Notes under the pieces: generated by a model
The model's input: the letters and a program-made list of their open reading frames with translations, nothing else
What the model was told of the DNA's origin: nothing
Database searches by the model: none
In this document: one piece after another, positions 24,174 to 33,789 of the stretch
Numbering within the stretch: the stretch's first letter is position 1
Layout of the letters: each line of letters starts with the position of its first letter
Program-made: the position numbers and the translations under genes
NCBI GenBank assembly: GCA_030789695.1
Contig: CM061142.1
Span: 357,901,486-357,965,485, forward strand
Length of the DNA stretch: 64,000 bases
Reading direction: 5' to 3'
Source: Scilla litardierei
Taxonomy: Eukaryota > Streptophyta > Magnoliopsida > Asparagales > Asparagaceae

Positions 24174-24555
24174 CACTCGGCCGAGTGGAGGAGCCACTCA
24201 GCCGACCAGCGAGACACTGCTCGGCCGACCAGAACAGACGCGATTTATGTGTGCACTCGGCCGAGCACTGAAGACCACATCGGCCGAGTGACGACATCAC
24301 GTCCGCCCGAGTGGCGCCCAGACGAAGCCCTTCCAAAACATCCAAGTTACTGTTTTTCGGCTGCCTGAACTTCAGAAGACCCACTCGGCCGAGTGGTAAA
24401 TCCCGTCCGCCCGAGTACTATGAAGCCATCGGCCGAGTGACGATAACTCACTCGGCCGAGCCGCCCCCGAAGTAGAGACCCCTGAAAGCCCTGACTTACT
24501 GGAAAATTACAGGGTTTTCACTCGGCCGAGTGACTTTTGTCACTCGGCCGAGTGC
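24174..24555. repeat. CACTCGGCCGAGTG palindrome array (element B)
   Basis: About twelve perfect or one-arm-mutated copies of CACTCGGCCGAGTG are spaced by roughly 15-60 bases in the 460 bp upstream of the TATA-like box. Variants such as GTCCGCCCGAGTGG keep one half-site. The partner array in the solo LTR is at 53136-53517. Confidence 0.9.
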
Positions 24556-25031
24556 GATGCGCTGCCTGTAGCGAAAACTGCGGAAAACAGGCTGTGCATG
24601 GGTATTTTGGTCACAGTTTTTGGACGATTTTTAGGGCTATTTAAACCCTGTTTTTACCCTAGTTTGAGAGCCTCTCTCTTAGATTTTTTGCAGTTTTTTA
24701 GATTAGTTTTTAGCTTTATTCTTGTGATTGGAAAGGAGAAAAAGATTGGAATTTTGTTGGATTCAATTGAAGAACTCCATTGGTTTGCATCTCTTTTCCT
24801 TAAAAATTCTATTTTTATTGCTTATCTCAATATTGTGATGAATTCCATTGCTTATTTCAACGATTATTTTTGTGATCTTGCTATGATTTGTGAGTAGCCT
24901 CCACGTCTTGGGGCGTGGGGATGAACCCTACAAGCCCACTTTCATATTTGTGATGAATTGGTAGAAATTGTGCTAGAATTGTTATTAGGGATTAGGTTGG
25001 GATCAATTTACTACGGATGGCTAGGTATTCA

Positions 25032-25330
25032 TATCAATTGGGATTTGCAAGAGATTGGATCCCAATTTGATAGGAAACCCTAGAAATCCGAATTGGTTTG
25101 GAATCGGGTTTTCGAAGTATCGGTTTGCAAGAGATTGGACCGATACTAGGATTTCCGGTTGCAATTCCATGCCGATACTCGTTTGCAAGAGATTGGACGG
25201 GTAGGAACTATCCCAATCTAGGTCGTGGACCGAGTTTGTAAGAGATTGGGCTCGGTGCGCGATTGGACGATGATGTTGATCCTAATGCTAGCTTCCCTAG
25301 GCTAGGGTTTGCAAGAGATTGGACCCAAAC
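25032..25330 (+). promoter_or_regulatory. Five constant-loop, variable-stem hairpins (element B)
   Basis: The word TTTGCAAGAGATTGGA (one copy TTTGTAAGAGATTGGG) occurs at 25044, 25124, 25182, 25235 and 25308. Each copy is flanked by its own inverted repeat: TATCAATTGGGA with TCCCAATTTGATA; AGTATCGG with CCGATACT; TACTCG with CGGGTA; ACCGAG with CTCGGT; CTAGG..GGG with CCC. The stems are unrelated to one another while the loop is fixed. The block lies downstream of the TATA-like box and upstream of the primer site, so it should be in the transcribed 5' leader. Confidence 0.8.
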
Positions 25331-25699
25331 TGAGGATAGCTATAGACCGACAACAGCGCGAGAGCGTGAGCTTGGTTCTACATTCAGTTGCAACTAGTTC
25401 ATCCAAATTTCTCATTCAATCAATTTTGATACCGATAAACCGCATTTATGAAATACGGTGAGTAGCGGGGATTCCCCATTCCCTAGACGTTCTTTATTTG
25501 ATTTGATATTTCCGCATTTTTGTCTGACGATTGTGACAGGATCGCCGAAGGAAAATTTCTCTCTTAAATAGCCAGGTTGATTTGAACAAGCACGGTCATT
25601 CGTCCTCCCTGTGTTCGATATCCCGCTCGCTGCTACACCGTGCACTTGCGGTAAAACTACAACCGTTCTTTGGGTCACATCCCGGAGCGACCAAGTTTT

Positions 25700-25717
25700 T
25701 GGCGCCGTTGCCGGGGA
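25700..25717 (+). other. Primer-binding site of element B (Athila type)
   Basis: TGGCGCCGTTGCCGGGGA, six bases after the LTR end, is identical to the site described for Athila and Calypso elements (tRNA-Asp primer, established knowledge). Confidence 0.92.
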
Positions 25718-25849
25718 CGCGATTGCGTTTGATTCTTTCTCACCCTAGCTATTCTTTTTTTTATTTATTATCATTATTTTTATTTTTTATCTCTTACCTA
25801 ACCCTTCCACGGTACTAATCATTTCTTTGAAACTCTGTTTCCCCTGTGC

Positions 25850-27045
25850 ATGTACACGAGATCTACGGCGGACCCTGAAGCTTTATTATTTGATCCTGAG
25901 ATCGAACGTACCGCGCGAAGACTTAGAGCGAAAAGGAGACAAAATACGGAAGGGCGGTTTATGACCAACCCGGAAACTCCTGAACAATTGGCGGCAAGGA
26001 TGGCGAGGCTAATTTCTATTCGAGATAGGCTTCGGCCTAAGACCTCTTCCACTACCTCATCCATTGCCATGCCGGAGTTGGCGGCTGACAAGAACTTCGA
26101 GCTAAAGACTGGATTGGTGGTTTTGATGCAACAAGACCCATTTCATGGGAACGCCCATGAGAGCCCCCACTACCACATCCAATTATTCTTGTCGAAGTGC
26201 GCCACATTTCAGATGCCGGGGGTCTCCATCGATGCCATCAGACTGCGTCTCTTCCCTTTCACGCTAAATGACAAGGCACTATACTGGTTGAGGACGCAAG
26301 CTGAGGGTGTCTTCACCACTTGGGACGAGTTGGCGAGTGCATTTATTGATAAGTTCTATCCGCCATCCAAGACGGTGAAGATCCGGAGCGCTCTCATGTC
26401 CTTCAAGCAAGGACCATAGGAGACGCTCTATGAAGCTTGGGAGCGTTTTAAGGATTTGCAGCATCAATGCCCGCATCATAGCATTGAAGACTGGGAGTTA
26501 GTTCATAGCTTCTACAATGGTCTCCAACCGGGGACCAAACAAATTATTGATGCCGCGGCGAATGGTGCTATCTTGTCAAAGACTCCCGAGGAAGCTACGG
26601 CCCTAATTGAGGAGATGGCCTCAAATAATCAACAATGGGGCGATGAGCGAGGACACTCTACGTCCTCCTTGAAGCCGACTAGTATCTATGAGGTGAAGGC
26701 CGTGGCAGAGCTTACGAGCAAATTTGATTCTCTCCACAAGGTAGTGGAGAGATTGGAGAAGTTTATCACGGAGCCCCAAGGAGCCCCTTCTACCTCCGCT
26801 CCAACGAACCAAATGTGTGATTGGCAAGACCAATCTCAAGCCATGTACTCGGGAGGGGAGCAAGGAGAAGGACCCTTGGAGCAAGTACAATATGTTGTGG
26901 GGAACTAAGGATATTGGGCCAATCCGGCCGCAAGAAATCATCCCGGATTCTCCTACGCCAACAATGAAGGAGCCTTGAACCCGCCACAACCACCGCCTCA
27001 ACAAGCTCGACCACCACCACCCCAACAACAAAACTATCCACCGAT
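25850..27045 (+). pseudogene. gag: Athila-type gag, interrupted and 3'-truncated
   Basis: The frame from ATG 25850 (MYTRSTADPEALLFDPEIE) shows the Athila/Ty3 gag core: NFELKTGLVVLMQQDPFHG, PHYHIQLFLSKCATFQ, LRLFPFTLNDKALYWL, TTWDELASAFIDKFYPPSKT. A TAG at 26417-26419 interrupts it. The same frame then continues (ETLYEAWERFKDLQHQCPHH, LVHSFYNGLQPGTKQIIDAAANG) to a TAA near 26906 and a Pro/Gln-rich stretch (PPQPPPQQARPPPPQQQNYPP). At about 27046 the sequence jumps into an oppositely oriented copia gag, so the nucleocapsid end, protease and everything downstream are missing. Gag forms the particle shell. Confidence 0.88.
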
Positions 27046-27046
27046 T

Positions 27047-28372
27047 ATGGGATGCAAGTGCCTCGTGATCAACAATCAAAGTGTCATTGTTATGTTTCAA
27101 AGCTTTGTGTATAGAATTTAATCTCTTAAAGCGCATATACAAATCATTGAATGCATTCTCTTTTCTCAAGGCCACATTCTGAGTAAGAAGTTGTTCTTTT
27201 TCACAAGGTAACATATCATGAGATGCAAGTTTTGAAACAAGTGCCTCGTGATCAACAATCAAAGTGTCATTGTTATGTTTCAAAGATTTGTGCATATAAC
27301 TTAATCTCTTAAAGCGCATATACAAATCATTGAATGCATCTAACAATTCTTCATTATATAAACTACGTACTTGATTGTTGTCATCTTGAGCCATGAAAAA
27401 CACAAGTGCACTTTGTTCTTTTTCTTTCTCATATTCATCTGAAGACTCGTCCCATGTTGCCGTAAATGCCTTCTTCTTCTTATATACTTTGTTGAGGTTC
27501 TCAGCATTCTTTGAGTTTGAATGTAAGGGACAACCCTTCTTGAAGTGTCCTAGCTTATTACAATGATAACACAAAGAAGAATTCTCATTAATATTCATAA
27601 AATTCTTATTTTTGATCTTACCATTGAGATATTTCTTGAACATTCTTGTTAAGTATTCCAAATCATCATCATCATCTGAATCATCATTGTCTGATGATGC
27701 ATGAAAGGCAAGGTTCTTCTTGTGGGTGCTTTCTAGCTTTATATATTCAAGTTGGACTTTATATGCCATAAGATTTCCAATAAGGCTTTCGACTGTGAGA
27801 GATAGATCATTGGCTTCTTCTATTGATGTTGTCTTCTTCTCCCATTCTGGGGTTAACGCACAAAGAATCTTCCTGACTTGTTCAGTTTGATTATATACTA
27901 TACCAAGAGCAATTAGAGAGCTGGTGATGTCGGTGAATCTAGTGATCATCTCTCCAATTGTCTTGTTGTCCTTCATCTTAAATAACTCAAAACTGTAAAC
28001 AATAATAGAAATTTTAGTTTCCTTAACTTTATTTGTGCCTTCATGTGTTATCTCGAGTGTATGCTAGATATCATATGTTGATGTAGCCTGGGAGACTCGA
28101 TTGAATTCATTCTTGTCCATTGCACAGAATAATGCATTCATCGCCTTAGAATGCAATGTTACATTGGCCTTTCCCATAGTGGTCCATTCACCATATGAGG
28201 TTGTTGGCTTAGTGTAAGATGTCTACACAATGTTCCAAAGTTGGAAGTCGATTGACTGGAGGTAGATCATCATTCGTCGCTTCAAATATGACTAGTTAGA
28301 GCCCGTGAACAATGGAGGCCTTATAGTAGAATGCCCTTTGGGAAATTGTGTTGTGTTTGTTATTAAAGCCAT
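27047..28372 (-). pseudogene. gag: Family X copia gag, 3'-truncated
   Basis: Read on the minus strand from ATG 28372: MALITNTTQFPKGHST, PPLFTG, then several in-frame stops in the first 120 codons, then an open stretch from 27976 (MKDNKTIGEMITRFTDI, QVRKILCALTPEWEKKTTSI, VESLIGNLMAYKVQLE). The zinc knuckle is CYHCNKLGHFKKGC. It is followed by a helical part in which a segment like AFNDLYMRFKRL..HK.LKHNNDTLIVDHEAL occurs twice (DNA offset about 183 bp), i.e. an internal tandem duplication. After the second copy the frame runs into the antisense of the Athila gag, so the 451-codon ORF there is a chimera. It belongs with the X LTR at 28442, whose primer site lies just upstream. Confidence 0.85.
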
Positions 28373-28426
28373 CGATCACCAGATATACTAATTGTTAGTC
28401 TGGAATTAGACAGGTCTGTTGAACTA

Positions 28427-28439
28427 GGCTCTGATACCA
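28427..28439 (-). other. Primer-binding site, tRNA-Met type (family X)
   Basis: TGGTATCAGAGCC on the minus strand begins two bases after the end of the X LTR at 28442. It shows that the LTR is a 5' LTR for the gag to its left. Confidence 0.88.
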
Positions 28440-28441
28440 AA

Positions 28442-29649
28442 TGTAAGGACCGTTGATATGGATATTTAAGTACTAAACAGCAAAAATGATTAGTATTATC
28501 AACAATTAGGAGATATACAAAGTAACTTGTGTATTCCTTTAAATATAAATAACTTGCAGTGAAAGAATCAACACAAATAATGAAACAAACCAAATAAGGA
28601 AACAGCCAAGCAAACGAAAACACCAAGAATTTATCATGGTTCAGATCCTCGTGATCATACGTCTAGTCCTCTAGCACGTAAAGATTTTCAATCCACTATA
28701 ATACTTGACCTACAAGCAACAACATACAAAAATGCTAACACTCCCAATGTCCCAAACTGTGTACAATATCTATTCCAAGGGATTCAACTTACAAAGTAAA
28801 GAATGAAACAACACCTAAAGCCTTGATGTGAATTTCAAATGGAATTCAAATGAAAGGTGTAAATGAAAGTTCAAGGTTTCTAGATTTTAAATGAAAGAAA
28901 ACACTCTTGAAAATTTCAGTTTTCAAATGAAGAAAATATCAGAATTTTTCTTCTCCAAATGAAAACAATGGCAGAACTTTCTCTTGAAGAAGATAGAGTT
29001 TAAGTTCTAAAGAAGAAAGTTGGAAAAATGAAGTGAATATAAGAGAAAGGGGGTACTCATCTATTTATAGATCTGAAAGGAAGATATAACGGTCATATTC
29101 CAACATTCAAAACCCGTCTCCAATGGATAGAACAAACCAGTTACAAAAAAGGTCAAAAACGGAATTAGCCTGCCAATGATTTTTTGTTGGTCGACTAATT
29201 TTGAAATGATAAAATTCGACCGTTTGAAGTTACTGTCGTGAAACTGATATGAAGAGGAATTTGGTCAATAAATTTCAAAGTCAAATTCGAAAATAAAAAA
29301 TTAGCCGGCTAAAGAAAATGTACTGGTTGCCTAATTTTTTAAAGAGGAATTTTAGGATTCTGAAAAGACTAGGTTGTAGATAAATGTTAAGAGAGACCCT
29401 AGTCGTCTAAGACTTATCATCACGCTTAAAAACTATAAAATAAAAAACATACATTGATTACATAAAAGCCGTAGATATGACTACATCTAAATTTGAAAAG
29501 TTTTTGTGCAGGAAGCAGTAACTAGTGATTATGTCCAAGATGTAAATGTTGAGTAGCTAGTTATCTGCACAGAAGGAGTTAGTAACAATAATATGTTTGT
29601 CATATCAAAACCATATGGAATAGAGATATGGAATTATGGAATTCCAATA
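28442..29649 (-). repeat. Family X LTR, copy 1
   Basis: 1208 bp from TGTAAGGACCGTTGATATGG to CCAATA (terminal CA changed to TA; compare CCAACA at 58075). On its left are a primer-binding site and gag; on its right a polypurine tract (minus-strand AAAAATGGGGAGAA). It therefore serves as 5' LTR of one unit and 3' LTR of the next, the signature of a tandem array. Confidence 0.88.
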
Positions 29650-29756
29650 TTCTCCCCATTTTTGATGATGACAAACATTTGATAATATGAATTAAGTAAA
29701 TTCTTATAACTCCCCTGAGTAAATGCCATATTATGGTGGTTTAATTTGTTACCAAA
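29650..29756 (-). mobile_element. 107-bp spacer between X LTRs
   Basis: Between two full-length LTRs lie only 107 bp: the polypurine side (TTCTCCCCATTTTTGATG on plus) and, at the other end, a decayed primer site (minus TTTGGTAACAAATT). There is no coding sequence. The half nearer the primer site recurs at 56827-56886. The unit is thus an almost interior-less element with 1.2-kb LTRs. Confidence 0.8.
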
Positions 29757-30954
29757 TGTAAGGACCGTTGATATAGCTATTTACTAAACATCGGAAATGA
29801 TTAGTATTCTCAACAATTAGGAGATATACAAAGTAACTTGTGTATTACTTTAAATATAAATAACTTGCAGTGAAAGAATCAACACAAATAATGAAACAAA
29901 CCAAATAAGGAAACAGCTAAGCAAACGAAAACACCAAGAATTTATCATGGTTCGGATCCTCGTGATCCTACGTCTAGTCCTCTAGCACGTAAAGATTTTC
30001 AATCCACTATAATACTTGACCTGCAAGCAACAACATACAAAAATGCTAACACTCTCAATGTCCCAAATTGTGTACAATATCTATTCCATGGGATTCAACT
30101 TACAAAGTAAAGAATGAAACAACACCTAAAGCCTTGATGTGAATTTCAAATGGAATTCAAATGAAAGGTGTAAATGAAAGTTCAAGGTTTCTAGATTTTA
30201 AATGGAAGAAAACACTCTTGAAAATTTCAGTTTTCAAATGAAGAAAATATCAGAATTTTTCTTCTCCAAATGAAAACAATGGCAGAACTTTCTCTTGAAG
30301 AAGATAGAGTTTAAGTTCTAAAGAAGAAAGTTGGAAAAATGAAGTGAATATAAGAGAAAGGGGGTACTCATCTATTTATAGATCTAAAAGGAAGATATAA
30401 CGGTCATATTCCAACATTCAAAAACCGTCTCCAACGGATAGCACAAACCAGTTACAAAAAAGGTCAAAAACGGAATTAGCTGGCCAATGATTTTTTGTTG
30501 GTCGACTAATTTTGAAATGATAAAATTCGACCGTTTGAAGTTACTGGCGTGGAACTGATATGAAGAGGAATTTGGTCAATAAATTTCAAAGTCAAATTCG
30601 AAAATAAAAAATTAGCCGGCTAAAGAAAATGTATTGGTTGCCTAATTTTTAAAAGAGGAATTTTAGGATTCTAAAAAGACTAGGTTGTAGATAAATGTTA
30701 AGAGAGACCCTAGTCGGCTAAGACTTATCATCACGCTTAAAAAATATAAAATAAAAAACATACATTGATTACATAAAAGCCGTAGATATGACTACATCTA
30801 AATTTGAAAAGTCTTTGTACAGGAAGCAGTAACTAGTGATTATGTCTAAGATGTAAATGTTGAGTAGCTAGTTATCTGTAAAGAAGGAGTTAGTAACAAT
30901 AATATGTTTGTCATATCAAAACCATATGGGATAGAGATATGGAATTATGGAATT
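29757..30954 (-). repeat. Family X LTR, copy 2 (end cut)
   Basis: Nearly identical to copy 1. It ends at TATGGAATT, where copies 1 and 3 continue with CCAA; instead it is fused to the interior of a gypsy LTR. GAATT (30950-30954) is common to both partners, so the joint has 5 bp of microhomology. Confidence 0.85.
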
Positions 30955-32266
30955 TGCGCCTAGACCGCTATCATTTCACGGTCTAGTCTCTTTCACGCTA
31001 AAACAAAGTATTGGCCTAAAATCATGGCCTAAGGCAAGGTTGTCAAGTTTCACTTGCCTGGTACCGAAGTTGTTGTTCGACGAGAGTCACGAGATCGGTA
31101 TCCTACGGAAATTGGGTTCGCTGTTATGGCAAAATAGAAAATTAGATTTAGAGTTCTAAACCGGTTTGCATTGGAATCCTATAACGTCTAGTAATCCATT
31201 TTTAATTAGGGTTTCTAATTTACAGTGTGGGTTACAGAGAATTAAAGATAGATCACTAACCGTTTTTGTAACGGAAGAATGACGATTACGATGCCTACGA
31301 ACTACAGGTAGAAGAAGATCTCGACGATTTCCGGGTTGCCGTCGTCAAACTGAGCTTAGCACGACAATGGAAGAGCGATCCGTGGGAGATGTTGCGGCTG
31401 AAAGGATCTCCAGCGGCTGATCTAAAATGGATCTGGAGAATGGGGAAATATAGGGCAAATCTGGAGAAAAAAAGGAGATTTTAGGGTTTTGGGGTCGGTC
31501 GGCGGCCAACGGGGGTGGTGCCGGTGCAAAAGAGGGTGAGGGGAAGCTCGGGAGGATGGAGGAAGGTAAGAAGATGATTGAGGGATGATTGGGGAAGAAG
31601 ATGAGCTAAGAAAAGTGAAGAAATAATAGGAATGGTCGCGGGTTTAAATAAAGAAAAAGTGCTGCGGCTACGACTTAACCTAGGTTTACTGGGCAATTTA
31701 GTCGGTCAGAGAAGGGTGGTCGTCCAACTGACACCGACTAACATCAAACAGTGAACAGTGTCTGTATAGAGAAGGCATGATTAGTCGGTCTGTGAAGACC
31801 CATCGACCGACTAGTTTGGGATCTAGTCGGTCGGTGAACGTTCATGAACCGACTAAAGGTCGAATAAGATAAATAATGAGTACTGACAGTTAGTCGGTCT
31901 GAGTACAAGACCTGACCGACTAGTTTGGAAAATAGTCGGTCAAAGAACGTGCTTAGACCGACTAAACGTAAACAGTAACTCAGTCGAAATTTACTGACAA
32001 GAACTAGCCGGTCTGAGAAGTGTTGTCGACCGACTAGATTGCAATCTAGTCGGTTGGCTCTCCTTCATGAACCGACTAAGATGCATGAAAAGTGCCGAAT
32101 CGAAGCGCGAAGCTTCGGGAAGATTCCTATGGCCTCTAGGATCACCCTAGCACTAAGATTAAGACGCTATGAAGTTAATCGTAAGGATTTCTAACGGGAA
32201 AACACACAAAGAGGGAAACATCCAATATTATTCATATAAAAGTCATTACAATAACCGATCGTTACA
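30950..32266 (-). repeat. Chromovirus 3' LTR, truncated
   Basis: From 30955 it matches 38151 onward in the right LTR, and from about 32053 it matches 56614-56826. Together they show one LTR type of about 2.3 kb. Inverted-repeat modules (31699-32070) lie upstream, on the minus strand, of a TATA-like TTTATTTAAACC at 31642-31653. The LTR ends GTTACA and abuts a purine tract (minus AAGGTGTGGAGGA, 32267-32279). The first kilobase of plus-strand coordinates, seen at 37079-38150, is missing. Confidence 0.82.
31699..32070. repeat. ACTAGTCGGTC modules in the chromovirus LTR
   Basis: About four modules have the same inverted-repeat plan as those in the SIRE-like LTR, including the associated phrases 'aacagtaact' and, just beyond, 'gcgaagcttcggga'. 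Homology extends over several hundred bases although the two elements belong to different superfamilies. Confidence 0.85.
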
Positions 32267-32334
32267 TCCTCCACACCTTAAGAAAAATTCCGCCCTCAGA
32301 ATTTCCTAACACTCACGTGTCAGGGAACAAAAGT

Positions 32335-33700
32335 GGGTAGCGCTCTCACATCTCGTCTTCTCTCTCCCAAGTAGACTCTCCCGGCGAGCTGTGTCGCCAC
32401 ATCACCCTAACAAGATCGACGATCTTGTTCCGAAGTGACTTCTGACGCATGTCCAAGATCTACACTGGCAGCTGGTCATACATCAGATCAGGGCGAACGG
32501 TGATCTCTCGAGAAATCCACAGCATGAGATGGATCGCTGATGTACCGACGAAGCTGCGACACATGGAAGACATCGTGAACTCCTTCCAAAGATGGCGGTA
32601 AGGCTAAGCGGTAGGCTACCTCGCCAACTCTCTCCAGAATGTCAAATGGTCCAATGTATCTCGGGCTCATCTTCCCTAGTTTCCCAAAGCGAATCACTCC
32701 TCAATTCAGGGAAATCTTCAGAAACACATGGTCACCTGGCTGAAACTCCAACGGACGCCGTTTAGCATCAGCCCAATGCTTGAAACGGTCCTGAGCAATC
32801 CTCAGCATCTCCCGTATGTTCCTCACAACATCCACAGCCTCCACGATCATCTCAGGTCCTAACAGCTCCCGATCTCCAATGTCATCCCAGCTCAGTGGCG
32901 ATCGACATTTCTTCCCATATAGCGCGGCAAAAGGTGTCATGCCAATACTCGCCTGGTAGCTGTTATTGTAGGCAAACTCCCCAATGTGGAGATGATCCTC
33001 CCAAGAACCCTTGAAGTCCAACATACACGCCCTCAGCATGTCCTCCAAGATCTGGATCGTCCTCTCGGACTGGCCATCCGTCTGCGGATGGTACGCCGTG
33101 CTGAAACTCAGACTCGTACCCAAGCTCTTCTGTAGACTCTGCCAAAACTGAGATGTGAATCTCGTGTCTCTGTCCGACACGATACTCATAGGGACTCCGT
33201 GAAGTCGTACGATCTCCTGCACGATTTAGTTACATCACTATCTAAGCTAGGAAAAGGAAATTAAAACGGAGAGTAAAAGATTTACCTCCATATATCTCCT
33301 CGCTAGCGCCTCAGTAGACTGTCCTACTCGGAAAGGAATAAAGTGCACGGATTTGGTCAATCAGTCTACGATCACCCAAATCGCGTCATTCTGCTTCGGA
33401 CTCCGAGGTAGTCCAGTCACGAAGTCCATAGTGATGTGTTGCCACTTCCACTCTGGAATCGGAAGCGGTTGTAGCAACCCTGCCATACGCTGATGCTCCG
33501 CCTTTACCTGCTGGCAAACCAAGCACTTGGCTACGCTCCGAGCCACACTCCTCTTCATACCATGCCACCAATAGTTTAGGCGAAGGTCCTTGTACATCTT
33601 GGTCCCACCAGGATGCACAGAATACGGTGAACTGTGTGCCTCCGCCAACAGCTCTTCTCTGATATCCCCAGCCGGCACACACAACATGGCTCCAAATCAA
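32335..33700 (-). pseudogene. int: Chromovirus integrase with candidate intron and chromodomain-like end
   Basis: The H2C2 zinc-binding part ([18 protein letters not shown], then CLVCQQVK) starts near 33640. The core follows with [21 protein letters not shown] and the Glu in [16 protein letters not shown], then [19 protein letters not shown]. The [16 protein letters not shown] end and a segment VRVMWRHSSPGESTWERED are the usual tail of plant chromoviruses. Lesions: a TGA at about 33360, a frame change at about 32700 and another in the tail near 32500, plus a stop there. Between YME and EIVRLHG, 69 bp (33217-33285) interrupt the reading frame with GT...AG ends. Integrase inserts the DNA copy; the tail may direct it to heterochromatin marks. 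Confidence 0.88.
33217..33285 (-). other. Candidate spliceosomal intron in the integrase
   Basis: On the minus strand the 69 bp start GTAAATC and end CGTGCAG. They are T-rich, contain an in-frame TAG, and separate two codons (GAG|GAG) of an otherwise continuous integrase sequence in phase 0. Length is at the lower limit for plant introns. An ordinary insertion is the alternative. Confidence 0.5.
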
Positions 33701-33789
33701 GAAGTCAGTCCGCAGACCGGCTTCCACCAACTCCCGAATCCTCACCAACTTTGGGTCTCCAGCCTGCCCAGCCTTGATCCGATCCACGA

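Larger units (their letters stand above)
23879..25693 (+). mobile_element. Athila-type element B, 5' LTR
   Basis: The 1815-bp LTR runs from TGATCACTCC to GCGACCA and is followed by an Athila-type primer-binding site. It carries twelve CTCGGCCGAG-like palindromes (24174-24555), a TATA-like CTATTTAAAC at 24637-24646 and five constant-loop hairpins (25032-25330). It closely matches the solo LTR at 52841-54663. It inserted into the internal region of element A; the 3' end of B is not in the window because the element is broken at about 27046. Confidence 0.9.

Noticed and set aside
24598..24897. 99-codon hydrophobic ORF in LTR B
   Set aside because: Composition-driven; the corresponding part of the solo LTR does not keep it.
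26621..27976. 451-codon minus-strand ORF as one gene
   Set aside because: Only the part from 27976 to about 27047 is copia gag; the rest is the antisense of the Athila gag. It is a chance fusion across a breakpoint.
32335..32500. Complete chromodomain
   Set aside because: Only a short segment with the WRH..TWERED pattern is readable, and it contains a stop and a frame change, so it is described as chromodomain-like only.
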